In this document: positions 8,805-18,969 of the stretch, in pieces
How the letters are laid out: each line of letters begins with the position of its first letter
Position numbering within the stretch: position 1 is the first letter of the stretch
NCBI RefSeq assembly: GCF_001482405.1
Contig: NZ_LPXO01000015.1
Coordinates: 29,671-93,670, forward strand
Direction: 5' to 3'
DNA from: Pseudoponticoccus marisrubri
GTDB taxonomy: Bacteria > Pseudomonadota > Alphaproteobacteria > Rhodobacterales > Rhodobacteraceae
Length of the DNA stretch: 64,000 bases
The notes under the pieces: generated by a model
Told to the model about the DNA's origin: nothing
The model's input: only the letters and a program-made list of their open reading frames with translations
Databases searched by the model: none
Translations under genes and position numbers: made by a program

Positions 8805-9491
8805 ATGACGCATCCGCACCAAGAGACGCCGGTCAACCCGATGCCGCCCGTGGTGGTGGCGCTGTTCCTCGTGCTGGCAGGGATCGAGGGCGCCTTCGCG
8901 CTGGCCGACCGGGGCCTGCTGGGCGGTGCCGGCGGGGTCGGCTGGCGGATCGAGGCGCTGAACCGCTTCGGCTTCTCGGGCCGGGTGATGGACTGGATGC
9001 TGCAGACCGGGCAGACCCCGGCCGAGCACCTCGTGCGCTTCCTCGCCTATCCCTTCGTGCATGCCAGCTTCAGCCATGCGCTCTTTGCCATGGTGATCCT
9101 GCTGGCCATGGGCAAGCTGGTGGCGGAATCGCTGGGCACGCTGGCCTTTGTGGCGATCTTCATGATCTCGGCGCTGGCCGGTGCGCTGGCCTACGGGCTG
9201 CTGCTGGACGACCCGCGCCTGCTGGTGGGCGCCTACCCGCCGGTCTACGGGCTGATCGGGGGTTATACCTTCCTGCTCTGGACGGGGCTGGGCGCGATGG
9301 GGCAGGCGCGCTACCGCGCCTTCACGCTGATCGGCTTCCTGCTGGGCATCCAGCTGATCTTCGGCGTGCTCTTCGGTGGTGGCAGCGACTGGGTGGCCGA
9401 TGTGGCGGGCTTTGCCACGGGTTTCTTCCTCAGCTTCCTCTTCGTGCCGGGCGCGCTGCAACGCGTGCTGGCCAAGTTCAAGCGCGACTGA
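8805..9491 (+). CDS. Rhomboid-fold membrane protein lacking the catalytic dyad
   Basis: The 228-residue protein has six or seven hydrophobic segments and a recognisable rhomboid core: FVHASFSHALFAM (residues 85-97) matches the HxxxHxxxN segment, although the Asn is Ala here. The active-site GxSG is replaced by GAYP (residues 142-145), so the nucleophilic Ser is absent, and the TM6 His position reads ADVAG with Asp199. It is therefore predicted to be an inactive rhomboid-like protein, perhaps one that binds membrane proteins instead of cutting them. The ATG at 8805 follows AAAGGG; a start at 8763 is possible. Confidence 0.75.
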   Translation: MTHPHQETPVNPMPPVVVALFLVLAGIEGAFALADRGLLGGAGGVGWRIEALNRFGFSGRVMDWMLQTGQTPAEHLVRFLAYPFVHASFSHALFAMVILLAMGKLVAESLGTLAFVAIFMISALAGALAYGLLLDDPRLLVGAYPPVYGLIGGYTFLLWTGLGAMGQARYRAFTLIGFLLGIQLIFGVLFGGGSDWVADVAGFATGFFLSFLFVPGALQRVLAKFKRD

Positions 9492-9525
9492 CCGCGCGCC
9501 AGGTTTCACGACAAAGGAGAATGTC

Positions 9526-9825
9526 ATGATCGTCGAACATGCCCAGGTGCGGGTGACCCCCGGCGCCGGCGCGGCGTTTGCACAGGCCGTGGCCCAGGCC
9601 CGGCGCGAGGTCTTTCCCAAGGCGAAGGGCTGGCTGGGGCTGGAACTGCACCGTTGCGTCGAGGCGCCGGACAGCTACATCGTCGCGATCTCGTGGGAGA
9701 CGCTGGAGAACCACACGGTCGATTTCCGCGAAGGCCCGCTCTTCCGCGACTGGCGCGCCCTCGTCGGCCCCCACCTCGCCGACCCGCCCAGCGTGCTGCA
9801 TTACGAAACCGTGGATCTCGCCTGA
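9526..9825 (+). CDS. Antibiotic biosynthesis monooxygenase (ABM) fold protein
   Basis: This 99-residue protein has the ABM-type ferredoxin-like fold pattern: MIVEHAQVRVTPG, an amphipathic helix FAQAVAQARREVF, a strand YIVAISWETLENH and the FREGPLFRDWRALV helix. Such small dimeric proteins include quinol monooxygenases, but many have no known activity. A strong site AAAGGAG lies before the ATG at 9526; an overlapping ATG at 9521 gives only a three-codon frame. The gene is 34 bp after the rhomboid-like gene and is probably co-transcribed with it. Confidence 0.75.
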   Translation: MIVEHAQVRVTPGAGAAFAQAVAQARREVFPKAKGWLGLELHRCVEAPDSYIVAISWETLENHTVDFREGPLFRDWRALVGPHLADPPSVLHYETVDLA

Positions 9826-9829
9826 GGGC

Positions 9830-9866
9830 ACGCGCGGCCCGACCCTTCTTCGGCCGGGCCGCGTGT
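9830..9866. terminator. GC-rich hairpin between convergent genes
   Basis: Arms CGCGGCCCG (9833-9841) and CGGGCCGCG (9855-9863) pair perfectly and can be extended outward with a wobble. It lies between the plus-strand ABM gene and the minus-strand TadE-like gene that converge here. There is no T-run on either side, so a role as a terminator is plausible but not certain. Confidence 0.45.
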
Positions 9867-9870
9867 GTCG

Positions 9871-10428
9871 TCAGGTGTTGTCGAAGGCGACCTGCGGGGC
9901 GTAGCGGGGGCGGGTGAAGCTGTAGGTGCGGATGTCGAAGCTGCCCAGTCCCACCTCGAAGACCGGGTCGTAGAGGTCCCAGGTCTCGACAAGGATCAGC
10001 TGGTCGCCGGACATCGCCTGCGGCAGGCGGTCGACCATCTCCTGCACGTCGCGGGTCTGCAGCCGGACCTGGTCGCCGCGTTCGCGCGACCAGCGCACCT
10101 CCCAGTTGGCGTTGTCCGCGTCGTATTCCACCACCGTCACGCGCAGGTCGCTGTCGGTGCCCGACGACTTGGTCAGGTAGCGCAGCAGGTTGCGGGCATT
10201 GGTGATGTAGGTGCCGTCGATCGGGTCGGTCTCGCGCGAGATCATGTCGCCGATCACGTAATTGGCCTTCTGGCTGATCGATTGCTGGCGGAACACGTCG
10301 AAATAGACCCAGCCGGCAGCGAAGATCCACAGCAGCGCGGGCAGGACGATCATCGCCTCGACCGAGACATAGCCCCTGTCATCTTTCGAGAACCGGCGCA
10401 GGAAGCTGTTGAGCGGTCTGAGCAGCAT
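9871..10428 (-). CDS. TadE-like pilus assembly protein (module 1, distal)
   Basis: A 185-residue protein with a basic N-terminus, then DDRGYVSVEAMIVLPAL and a single hydrophobic helix, as in TadE-type minor pseudopilins. The rest is a periplasmic domain of unknown fold. It closely resembles the protein at 18970-19527: both have SRETDPIDG(T/A)Y after the helix and finish with FTRPR(Y/F)AP. The start was put at 10428 because AGGAGA is seven bases upstream; an ATG at 10434 is nearly as good. It is the last gene of a three-gene minus-strand operon. Confidence 0.75.
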   Translation of the reverse strand: MLLRPLNSFLRRFSKDDRGYVSVEAMIVLPALLWIFAAGWVYFDVFRQQSISQKANYVIGDMISRETDPIDGTYITNARNLLRYLTKSSGTDSDLRVTVVEYDADNANWEVRWSRERGDQVRLQTRDVQEMVDRLPQAMSGDQLILVETWDLYDPVFEVGLGSFDIRTYSFTRPRYAPQVAFDNT

Positions 10429-10442
10429 GGACATGTCTCCTA

Positions 10443-10976
10443 TCAGGGCTCGGTCACGAAGGCGGAGGACACCACCAGCGCGGTATAGCCCTCGGCATCC
10501 TTGGGCAGGGACGAGCTGACCGTGCCGGCCGGGGTGATGGGGCGGTACTTGTAGCAGGCGCGCAGGAACATCATCTGGTTCGCCTCGCCGTTCTGGAAAT
10601 TCCGGTTCGGCGTCACCGGTTGGGCGGTGTCCACGCAATCGGCGCTCTGTTCCGGGGCCGACCAGTTGCGCATGTCGAGGCGCACCATCTCGAGATGCAG
10701 CGCGTCCATGCAGCCCGGCAGGATGGTGGTGCGGTCGCAGATCGCCTGCTTGAGCGAGCCGTGATCGGTGATCGTGCTGGGGCTCAGCCGGACCTCGCGC
10801 ACCGCGCCGTCCAGCGCGCGTTCGAGGATGGTGCTGCGCACCGTGACCACGCCCAGCTCGACCGAGGAGAGGATGAGCACCAGGAAGAGCGGCATCCAGA
10901 GCGCGAAGGGAACCACCATGGAGCCGTCTTCGCTGCGGGCAAAGCGGCGGAGGAATGCTGTCTGTCTGCGGGTCAT
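10443..10976 (-). CDS. TadE-like pilus assembly protein (module 1, middle)
   Basis: This 177-residue protein begins with a basic segment and SEDGSMVVPFALWMPL, a single membrane helix, and a periplasmic part with several cysteines (CDRTTILPGC, CVDTAQ, RACYKYRP). It is the counterpart of the protein at 18428-18964, sharing the RAC-KY(R/K)P motif and a C-terminus EGY-LVV-SAFV-EP. The ATG overlaps the stop of the VWA gene upstream by four bases, which indicates translational coupling. Confidence 0.75.
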   Translation of the reverse strand: MTRRQTAFLRRFARSEDGSMVVPFALWMPLFLVLILSSVELGVVTVRSTILERALDGAVREVRLSPSTITDHGSLKQAICDRTTILPGCMDALHLEMVRLDMRNWSAPEQSADCVDTAQPVTPNRNFQNGEANQMMFLRACYKYRPITPAGTVSSSLPKDAEGYTALVVSSAFVTEP

Positions 10977-12757
10977 TGGATCAGCCTCAACTGGACGAGG
11001 GAGCGGGCGATATTGGCGAAGGTCTCTGTCAGGTCCTCGCCCTGCACGTCGAAGTAATGCGAGGCCGAGGAGGCGCAGTCCTGCATGGCATCCAGCCCGC
11101 GCTGCGGCGCCTCGACGCCGATGGCGTAGACGATGATGCCCTCGGCCTTGGCCGCGTCGCAGATCCGCGACAGCCGGTTGTCGGCCGTATTGGCATTGAC
11201 CATCGTGCGGTAGGGCGTGCGCATCGCGTTGTAGCGGCTCCACGAGATCAGCCCGGCATAATAGGCCGGCCGGTACCAGGCCTCGGCCACCCAGCGGGTC
11301 TTGAACTCGGCATAGAGTTCGAGGTTGCTCAGCCGCAGCGGCACGTTGGACGCGCAATCGGCGGCGTCGCTGTCGGGCGCCACGTGGTAGGGGCTGCAGA
11401 GCGGCTCGGTCGTGCCGGTGCCCGCCGGGGTGATGATCGATTCCAGCAGATCGCGGGTGATCTCGGCCACGTCGCCCACCATCGGGGCCGCGCCGCCAAG
11501 CGCATGGCTGTAGGGGCCGCGCGCCCAGCCACCATTATGCGGCCAGTACCAGATGTCGTTGCTGGTGCCGACATTGTCGACCACGCGGATCGAGAACCGG
11601 TCGTCGCCCTTGGCCAGGGTGCCGTTGTCATCGACCCAGACATCGGACATGTCGTATTTCATGCTGTCCGGCAGATCGTATTGCTGGGTGTTGGCGCCGT
11701 CGGTCATCACCACGATGAACTTGAAGGTCTCGCCGTCATTGTAGGGCGCGGGGCGATCGGCCGCCGCGGGTGCCACGTGCCCGTCCGCCGCCATCTGCGC
11801 GACGGCTGTCCCGGCCGAGGGGTCGAGCAGCGCGGTGCCCCATTTCACGCCGAGGTCGATGGCCGTGTTGCCCTGCGCCTCGAAGGTCTGGATATGCGCC
11901 TTGAGCGTGGCGGGATCCGAGCTGTAGGGCACCACCGCGTTGTGGTTGCCGGCGCCGCACCACGGGTCTGTGACCCGGCCCGAGCCGCCATAGGGGTCGA
12001 AATGCGCCAGCTGGCCCAGCTCTTCGGCGGGCGAGACGGCGGCATCGTCGAATTCCGCCGCCTCGAAGGTGGCGCAATGCGATTTGTCGTGCAGCGGCTT
12101 GAGCGTGTAGTAATCCGACAGCGTCTCGCCAAGGTTGACGGTCGCGTTGTAGGGCACGACCGAGATGGTCACCGTGCCGTCATTGCCGGGCGGCAGCATC
12201 AGGTCGATGAACTCGCCCGAGGCATCCTTGAGCTGTTCCAGCTTGTTGCCCGACATCGAGCCGGACACGTCCAGCACCATCGAGATCTCGAGCTTGCTCA
12301 GCGCCTCCTCGGCGGTGGCCAGGCCCGAGGCCTGCAGCGTGTCGATGCCCAGAAGCGACAGGAAGTTCGAGGGCATCGTCGTCTGGGCCGAGGCGTTCAC
12401 CCGCTTGGAGACGACCGTCTCGTCCACGTTGACCTCGGACAGCGTGTCTTCCAGCCCCATGGCGCGGAAATATTCCTCGACCGTGGAGGTGGGGTCGAGA
12501 TCGTTCTCCATGCTGGCGGCGGCCAGCACGGCGCGGTCCAGCGTGCCCTGGATCTTGGCGCGCTTGACCTCGGCATACATCATGTCGATGCCGATGCCGC
12601 CGAACACCATCATGATCAGCGACCCGGCCACGCCGACATAGGACATGGCGCCGGACTGGTCTTTCCAGAACCGTCCCAGCCATCCGCCGGTCGCCGAAAT
12701 GGCGGATCCTCCGGGCCGTGTTCGCCCGCGTGTCAAATGCAAGTCCGTTTCAAACAT
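10973..12757 (-). CDS. TadG-like protein with von Willebrand factor A domain (module 1)
   Basis: A 594-residue protein with a TadG-type N-terminal helix (residues ~38-58, KDQSGAMSYVGVAG then a hydrophobic stretch) and a VWA domain whose metal site is DVSGS at residues 163-167. Later motifs include VVMTDGAN and a C-terminal CASSASHYFDV...LRLIQ. TadG proteins are associated with tight-adherence pili or the envelope; VWA domains commonly bind other proteins through a metal ion. The ATG at 12757 follows GGAAAGGAAAC. It leads the minus-strand operon. Confidence 0.8.
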   Translation of the reverse strand: MFETDLHLTRGRTRPGGSAISATGGWLGRFWKDQSGAMSYVGVAGSLIMMVFGGIGIDMMYAEVKRAKIQGTLDRAVLAAASMENDLDPTSTVEEYFRAMGLEDTLSEVNVDETVVSKRVNASAQTTMPSNFLSLLGIDTLQASGLATAEEALSKLEISMVLDVSGSMSGNKLEQLKDASGEFIDLMLPPGNDGTVTISVVPYNATVNLGETLSDYYTLKPLHDKSHCATFEAAEFDDAAVSPAEELGQLAHFDPYGGSGRVTDPWCGAGNHNAVVPYSSDPATLKAHIQTFEAQGNTAIDLGVKWGTALLDPSAGTAVAQMAADGHVAPAAADRPAPYNDGETFKFIVVMTDGANTQQYDLPDSMKYDMSDVWVDDNGTLAKGDDRFSIRVVDNVGTSNDIWYWPHNGGWARGPYSHALGGAAPMVGDVAEITRDLLESIITPAGTGTTEPLCSPYHVAPDSDAADCASNVPLRLSNLELYAEFKTRWVAEAWYRPAYYAGLISWSRYNAMRTPYRTMVNANTADNRLSRICDAAKAEGIIVYAIGVEAPQRGLDAMQDCASSASHYFDVQGEDLTETFANIARSLVQLRLIQ

Positions 12758-13066
12758 CACGTTTCCTTTCCCGTAGCAGCCCGGGACAAAACACACGATT
12801 CACTCAGCCCATGTCGCATTGATGCCGTGTCAAGGTGGCCAAATTTGGGCGGTTTTAATCGTAATTGTCTTGAATTTTAGGGGCTTGCGGTGACAGTGCA
12901 GGTCCTGCCGGGTCTTTGTCCCCGGCTTCCGCACAATGCCCGGCACAGGCCGGCCAAGGCGGGGGCGAAACTGTGTTGGGTCCGGGGCAAAGTCGCGTTA
13001 CCGTCACGGTTACGGGCGATGATCCGTCACAGCAAGAACCGCAGATCGCCCGAGCGGGAGGGACAC
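12758..13066. other. Divergent intergenic region between TadG-like gene and glutamate dehydrogenase gene
   Basis: This 309-bp gap must contain promoters for both divergent transcripts. Its centre (about 12838-12885) is clearly AT-rich compared with the surroundings and is the likeliest promoter area. A small hairpin GCCGGG...CCCGGC lies at 12907-12926 and a near-palindrome centred on CCGTCACGG at about 13002-13010. No open reading frame looks real. Confidence 0.5.
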
Positions 13067-14503
<1,437 letters not shown>

Positions 14504-14512
14504 GGTCTCAAG

Positions 14513-14536
14513 CGGGGGCGGCGCGTGCCGCCCCCG
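14513..14536 (+). terminator. GC hairpin after glutamate dehydrogenase gene
   Basis: Arms CGGGGGCGGC (14513-14522) and GCCGCCCCCG (14527-14536) pair perfectly with a GCGT loop just 9 bp after the stop codon. There is no T-run following, so termination efficiency is uncertain, but its position and stability fit a transcript 3' end. Confidence 0.5.
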
Positions 14537-14681
14537 GCCGCGATGCGTGAAGTTCGTCTAAAACTCGCGCGTTAGTCCTTTTTTAGGACACATTTCTGCA
14601 CCGTAACCATTCCGGCTGTTCCCGGATCCTGCCCCACGCCGCGCCCCTTGCCGGGAGCGCGCGAAGACAGGGGACAGGACC

Positions 14682-16286
14682 ATGCGACCTCGTTGCGATT
14701 TCGGCTTGCGCTTCTTCGCGGAAGAAGACGGCAACATCACCATATTCTCCGTCTTCATGACGGTGCTCATCCTCGCCATCACCGGCGCCTCGGTGGACCT
14801 GATGCGCTACGAGGCGACGCGGGCCCGCATGCAGGCCACCATGGACCGCGCGGTGCTCGCGGCGGCCGATCTCGACCAGGAGCAGGATCCGGTCGCCGTG
14901 GTCAACGACTACATGACCAAGGCGGGGCTGCTGGACGTGCTGGCGCAGGTCGAGGTCGACCAGGGGCTGAACTACCGCACCGTCAGCGCCGATGGCGCGG
15001 CGGACATGGACACGATCTTCCTGCACATGTCGGGTTTCGACCAGCTGACCGCACCGGCCCGCAGCGTGGCCGAGGAGAAGATCTCGAATGTCGAGATCAG
15101 CCTCGTGCTGGACGTCTCGGGCTCGATGCAGGGCAGCCGCATCTCCAAGATGCGCGACGCGGCGCAGGAATTCGTCGACACGGTGATCGTGCCCGACGGC
15201 GACACGGCCGGGCTGACCACCGTGTCGGTCATCCCCTACAACGCGACCGTGAACCTCGGGACCACGGCCGGGCCCTACTGGCGCCTCTCCGACACGCATG
15301 GCTATTCCAACTGCGCGATCTTTCCCGATGCCAGCTTCGATCAGACGGCGGTGTCGCCCGAGACCGAGCTCGAGCGGCTCGGGCATTTCGACCTGAGCTC
15401 GACCAACGAGACTACCTCCGAGATCCCCAACCCGTGGTGCCGGACCGGCAACGAGAGCGCCGTCGTGGTGCACAGCGCCGATGCCGCCGCATTGTCAGCG
15501 CATATAGCGACCTTCGAGGCGGGCGGCAACACGGCGATCGACCTGGGCGTGAAATGGGGCGCCGCGCTGCTGGACCCTGCCGCGCAACCCGTCGTGGCCG
15601 CCATGTCGGCGGACGGCCATGTCATCCCCGACGCCGCAACCCGACCCGCGGCCTTCGAGGATCCAGAGGCGATCAAGTTCATCGTGGTGATGACCGATGG
15701 CGCCAACACGACCGAGTATGACCTCAAGCCGCGCTACAAGACCGGCCTGTCCGATATCTGGATCGATGATCGGGGCACAGCCGATCCCGGGGACGACCGG
15801 TTCTCGTTGCGGGTGGTCGACAATCCCGGCAGCCAGAACGACCGGTGGTTCTGGCACCGCTACGAGAACAGCGGCTGGAGCTATCGCTACCGCTCGCGGC
15901 CCGATGGCGGCGGTGATGCCCGCAGGATGAGCCATGCCGAGCTGTTCGCCCGGTTCGGGACCAAGGCCGTCGCGCGCAAGATGTACACCCAGCCCTATTA
16001 TGACGGCTACGTCTCCTACGACGCCTATTACGACATCTACTATGCCTACCGCGCGATCGTGAACGGCGACGCGGCCGACAGTCGTCTGTCCGACATCTGC
16101 GAGGCGGCGCGCGACACGGGCATCGTGATCTTCGCCGTGGCCTTCGAGGCGCCGCAGGGCGGCAAGGACGCCTTGCTGGACTGCGCCTCGTCGCCATCCC
16201 ACTATTTCGACGTGGAGGGGGTCGAGATTACCGACACCTTCCACGCCATCGCGCGGCAGATCAACGCGCTGAGGCTGATCCAATGA
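14682..16286 (+). CDS. TadG-like VWA-domain protein (module 2, first)
   Basis: A 534-residue protein with N-terminal EEDGNITIFSVFMTVLI membrane segment (residues 14-30) and a VWA metal site DVSGS at residues 144-148. It aligns without gaps over the first ~150 residues with the next protein, so the two arose by tandem duplication. A tyrosine-rich stretch at residues 434-456 has 10 Tyr in 23 residues. The C-terminus CASSPSHYFDVEG...LRLIQ is shared by all three TadG-like proteins here. The ATG follows a purine-rich GACAGGGGACAGG segment. Confidence 0.8.
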   Translation: MRPRCDFGLRFFAEEDGNITIFSVFMTVLILAITGASVDLMRYEATRARMQATMDRAVLAAADLDQEQDPVAVVNDYMTKAGLLDVLAQVEVDQGLNYRTVSADGAADMDTIFLHMSGFDQLTAPARSVAEEKISNVEISLVLDVSGSMQGSRISKMRDAAQEFVDTVIVPDGDTAGLTTVSVIPYNATVNLGTTAGPYWRLSDTHGYSNCAIFPDASFDQTAVSPETELERLGHFDLSSTNETTSEIPNPWCRTGNESAVVVHSADAAALSAHIATFEAGGNTAIDLGVKWGAALLDPAAQPVVAAMSADGHVIPDAATRPAAFEDPEAIKFIVVMTDGANTTEYDLKPRYKTGLSDIWIDDRGTADPGDDRFSLRVVDNPGSQNDRWFWHRYENSGWSYRYRSRPDGGGDARRMSHAELFARFGTKAVARKMYTQPYYDGYVSYDAYYDIYYAYRAIVNGDAADSRLSDICEAARDTGIVIFAVAFEAPQGGKDALLDCASSPSHYFDVEGVEITDTFHAIARQINALRLIQ

Positions 16287-16496
16287 GCGCGATTGTGGCA
16301 GGCGGCGCGCGGGTTCTGCCGCAATTCGGGGGCGAAGCGGTCACATTCCATCCTGTCGATGCATGTGACCCCGGGGCGCGGCGCGCAAAAAAGGTCCGCT
16401 TGTGTCCCAATCCCGTCCCGCTCGCACCGCATTCGTTAACTAATCCTGACAGGTGCCGAGGACCGGGAGTCCGGGTGAACGGAAGGGAAAAAGAGC

Positions 16497-18431
16497 ATGT
16501 CCAGTGCGTACCAGGAACTGAACCGTTTTCGAACGGAAGAGGACGGAAACATCACGATCTTCTCGGTCATGATGATTGTTCTCATTCTCATCATCACGGG
16601 GGCTTCGGTGGATATCATGCGGTTTGAAGCCACGCGGGCCCAGCTGCAGGCGACCATGGACCGGGCGGTTCTGGCGGCGGCGGATCTGGACCAGCACCAG
16701 CATGCCTCGACCGTCGTGACCGACTACATGCAGAAGGCCGGGCTGGAAGACGCGCTTGGCGGCGTGGATGTCGAGGACGGGTTCAACTACCGCGTCGTGG
16801 ATGCCCATGCGCAGGTCGAGCTGGACACCTTCTTTCTGCACATGTCGGGCTTTGATCGCCTGACGGCGCCAGCCCGCAGCATCGCAGAGGAAAAGATCTC
16901 GAACGTCGAGGTGTCGCTGGTGCTCGATATCTCGGGATCGATGCGCAACAACGGACGCATGGACAGGATGCGCCCGGCGGCCCAGTCCTTCGTCAACAAG
17001 GTCATGACCGAGCAGACGAACGGCATCACGACGCTGAACCTCGTGCCCTTCGCAGGACAGGTGAACCCCGGCGATATCCTGTTCGACTATTTCCGGGGCG
17101 AACGGCCCAAGATCAAGAAGAACGAGAACAACGGCTGGGGCAACGGGGACCAGGATGCCCCCGGCGGTTCGCTGTGCAACAACAATGCCGAGAACGCGGA
17201 TGAAGGCGCATCCGATCCCTCCTGCTCGGACGGCACCACCACGACCGAAACGACGGAACCCGCGGCGGAGGACTACTTCCAGCCCTGGGCGCAGGCGATT
17301 TCGAATATCGTGATCTATTTCGACACCGACGGCGATGAAATCTACGACGTGGCCCACAAGATCCAGGGGTTCCCGGAGAACGCGCCGCGCGACACGGATG
17401 ACTTCTTCAAGGGCGCGGTGGCCTACATGATGTCTCAGGACGGCCGCTTGCAGCATGCCGACCAGTTCCTCGGCATCTCCATCAAGGGGGGCAAGCAGAA
17501 GACGCGCTACTTCCAGGTGAACGGTGACGAGAACGGCCCCGAGAGCGATATCGGCCCCAAGAAGAACCGCGGCAAGATCCCGGGCAACACCTACAGCTAC
17601 GGCCACATCAACTTCGACTACTGGGCCCAGTTCTACACCTCGCCCAACCCCGAAACACCGCCGTCCGACGGGACCGACACGACCGAGGAGCCGGCCCCGG
17701 GCAATTCGCAGAACGTGAACATGCCGTCCTCCTGCGTCGAGATCTACAACAACGAGTTCGCGACGACGGAGATGCCGAAATCCGACGACTACGTACCACA
17801 CTTCAACTTCTGGCCCTATGACGAGACCGTCATGGACTGGGGCTGGTGCCCGGGCGAGGACACGACCGTCCAGTACTACTCGGCGAACCGCCAGCAACTG
17901 GTCGATTTCATCGGCGACATGCGGATGCATGACGGGACGGGCCTTCAATATGGCATGAAATATGGTCTCGCACTGCTGGATCCGGCCAACCGGGACGAAG
18001 TCGGCCACCTGATCGACAACGGGGTGGTGGACCCGCAATTCCGCGGCCGGCCGATCGACTGGCACGATCCCGAGACGGAAAAATACGTCGTGCTGATGAC
18101 GGACGGCCAGACGACCGACCAGTATCGCCCGCAGGATCCCGAGGCGCCGATCAACAACGACGAGGCGCTCCAGACCCAGGGCAGCGGATCGTACTACACG
18201 ATGTCGTCGCGCTCGACCAACATCTCGAACCTGCTGCAGCAATGCGATCTTGCCCGGCTGAACGGCGTGACGGTCTTCACCATCGCCTTCGAGACGAGCA
18301 ACTCCGCCGCGAACGACATGAAGGCCTGTGCCTCCTCGCCGTCGCATCACTTCCACGTGCACGGCGATGAAATCGCGGACGCTTTCGATGCGGTTGCGCG
18401 CCAGATCAACAACCTGAGGCTGATTCAATGA
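16497..18431 (+). CDS. TadG-like VWA-domain protein with acidic insert (module 2, second)
   Basis: This 644-residue paralogue of the preceding protein has the same N-terminal EEDGNITIFSVMMIVLI helix and a VWA metal site DISGS at residues 144-148. It carries an extra Asn/Asp/Thr-rich region (about residues 205-265) and a DTDGDEIYD loop (residues 276-284) that fits a DxDGDxxxD calcium-binding consensus. The C-terminus LRLIQ overlaps the start of the next gene (ATGA), coupling their translation. GGAAGGGAAAAAG before the ATG is a strong ribosome binding site. A 210-bp gap with a possible hairpin at 16292-16325 separates it from the first paralogue. Confidence 0.8.
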   Translation: MSSAYQELNRFRTEEDGNITIFSVMMIVLILIITGASVDIMRFEATRAQLQATMDRAVLAAADLDQHQHASTVVTDYMQKAGLEDALGGVDVEDGFNYRVVDAHAQVELDTFFLHMSGFDRLTAPARSIAEEKISNVEVSLVLDISGSMRNNGRMDRMRPAAQSFVNKVMTEQTNGITTLNLVPFAGQVNPGDILFDYFRGERPKIKKNENNGWGNGDQDAPGGSLCNNNAENADEGASDPSCSDGTTTTETTEPAAEDYFQPWAQAISNIVIYFDTDGDEIYDVAHKIQGFPENAPRDTDDFFKGAVAYMMSQDGRLQHADQFLGISIKGGKQKTRYFQVNGDENGPESDIGPKKNRGKIPGNTYSYGHINFDYWAQFYTSPNPETPPSDGTDTTEEPAPGNSQNVNMPSSCVEIYNNEFATTEMPKSDDYVPHFNFWPYDETVMDWGWCPGEDTTVQYYSANRQQLVDFIGDMRMHDGTGLQYGMKYGLALLDPANRDEVGHLIDNGVVDPQFRGRPIDWHDPETEKYVVLMTDGQTTDQYRPQDPEAPINNDEALQTQGSGSYYTMSSRSTNISNLLQQCDLARLNGVTVFTIAFETSNSAANDMKACASSPSHHFHVHGDEIADAFDAVARQINNLRLIQ

Positions 18432-18964
18432 TCTCCCGTCTGATCTCCTTCGCCAAACGCTTCCGCAAGGAAGAGGACGGCAACGCCACGGTCGAATTCG
18501 CCGTCTACTTCACGATCTTCTTCATGATCCTCGCCGCCGGGGTCGAGATCGCCTTCATCAACCTGCGCCATGCCATGCTGGAGCGCGGGGTGGACCTGGC
18601 GACACGCGACATCCGGCTGAGCACAGGGCATGTGCCCAGCTATGAGGAGGTGCGCGACAAGATCTGCACCGAGGCGACCATCCTCGACGTCTGCGGCGAC
18701 AACCTGCGGGTGGAAATGGTCCAGGTGGAGCCGCGTGACCTGAGCGCGGCGCCGGTGGATGCCGACTGCATCAACGCGCAGCAGGATCCGCGCCCGGTGC
18801 GCAATTTCGTGGCCGGGCAGGACAACGACCTGATGCTGATCCGGGCCTGCCTGAAATACAAGCCGATGATGCCGACGACCTCGATCGGCAAGGAACTGAA
18901 CTTGGACGACGAAGGCTATGCCCAGCTGGTGGTGACATCGGCCTTCGTCCAGGAACCGAGGTAA
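18428..18964 (+). CDS. TadE-like pilus assembly protein (module 2)
   Basis: A 178-residue protein with a basic leader, EEDGNATVEFAVYFTIF and one membrane helix, the hallmark of TadE minor pseudopilins (Glu shortly after the Gly processing-type position). The periplasmic part has CTEATILDVC and a RACLKYKP motif, and it is the counterpart of the protein at 10443-10976. It overlaps the TadG-like gene upstream by four bases and is 5 bp from the next TadE-like gene. Confidence 0.78.
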   Translation: MISRLISFAKRFRKEEDGNATVEFAVYFTIFFMILAAGVEIAFINLRHAMLERGVDLATRDIRLSTGHVPSYEEVRDKICTEATILDVCGDNLRVEMVQVEPRDLSAAPVDADCINAQQDPRPVRNFVAGQDNDLMLIRACLKYKPMMPTTSIGKELNLDDEGYAQLVVTSAFVQEPR

Positions 18965-18969
18965 GCCCG

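Noticed and set aside
10955..12880. A 641-codon plus-strand frame opposite the first TadG-like gene
   Set aside because: Antisense to a well supported VWA protein and of implausible composition rich in Arg, His and Gly.
12907..12926. GCCGGG/CCCGGC hairpin upstream of glutamate dehydrogenase as an attenuator
   Set aside because: The stem is only six base pairs, has no T-run and no leader peptide; such hairpins are expected by chance at this GC content.
12890..13066. N-terminal extension of glutamate dehydrogenase to 12890
   Set aside because: The extension runs through the promoter region, has unlikely composition and no ribosome binding site, whereas GGGAGG precedes the ATG at 13067.
16440..18428. 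A 662-codon minus-strand frame opposite the second TadG-like gene
   Set aside because: The plus-strand product has clear VWA and TadG features; the antisense product has no recognisable domain.
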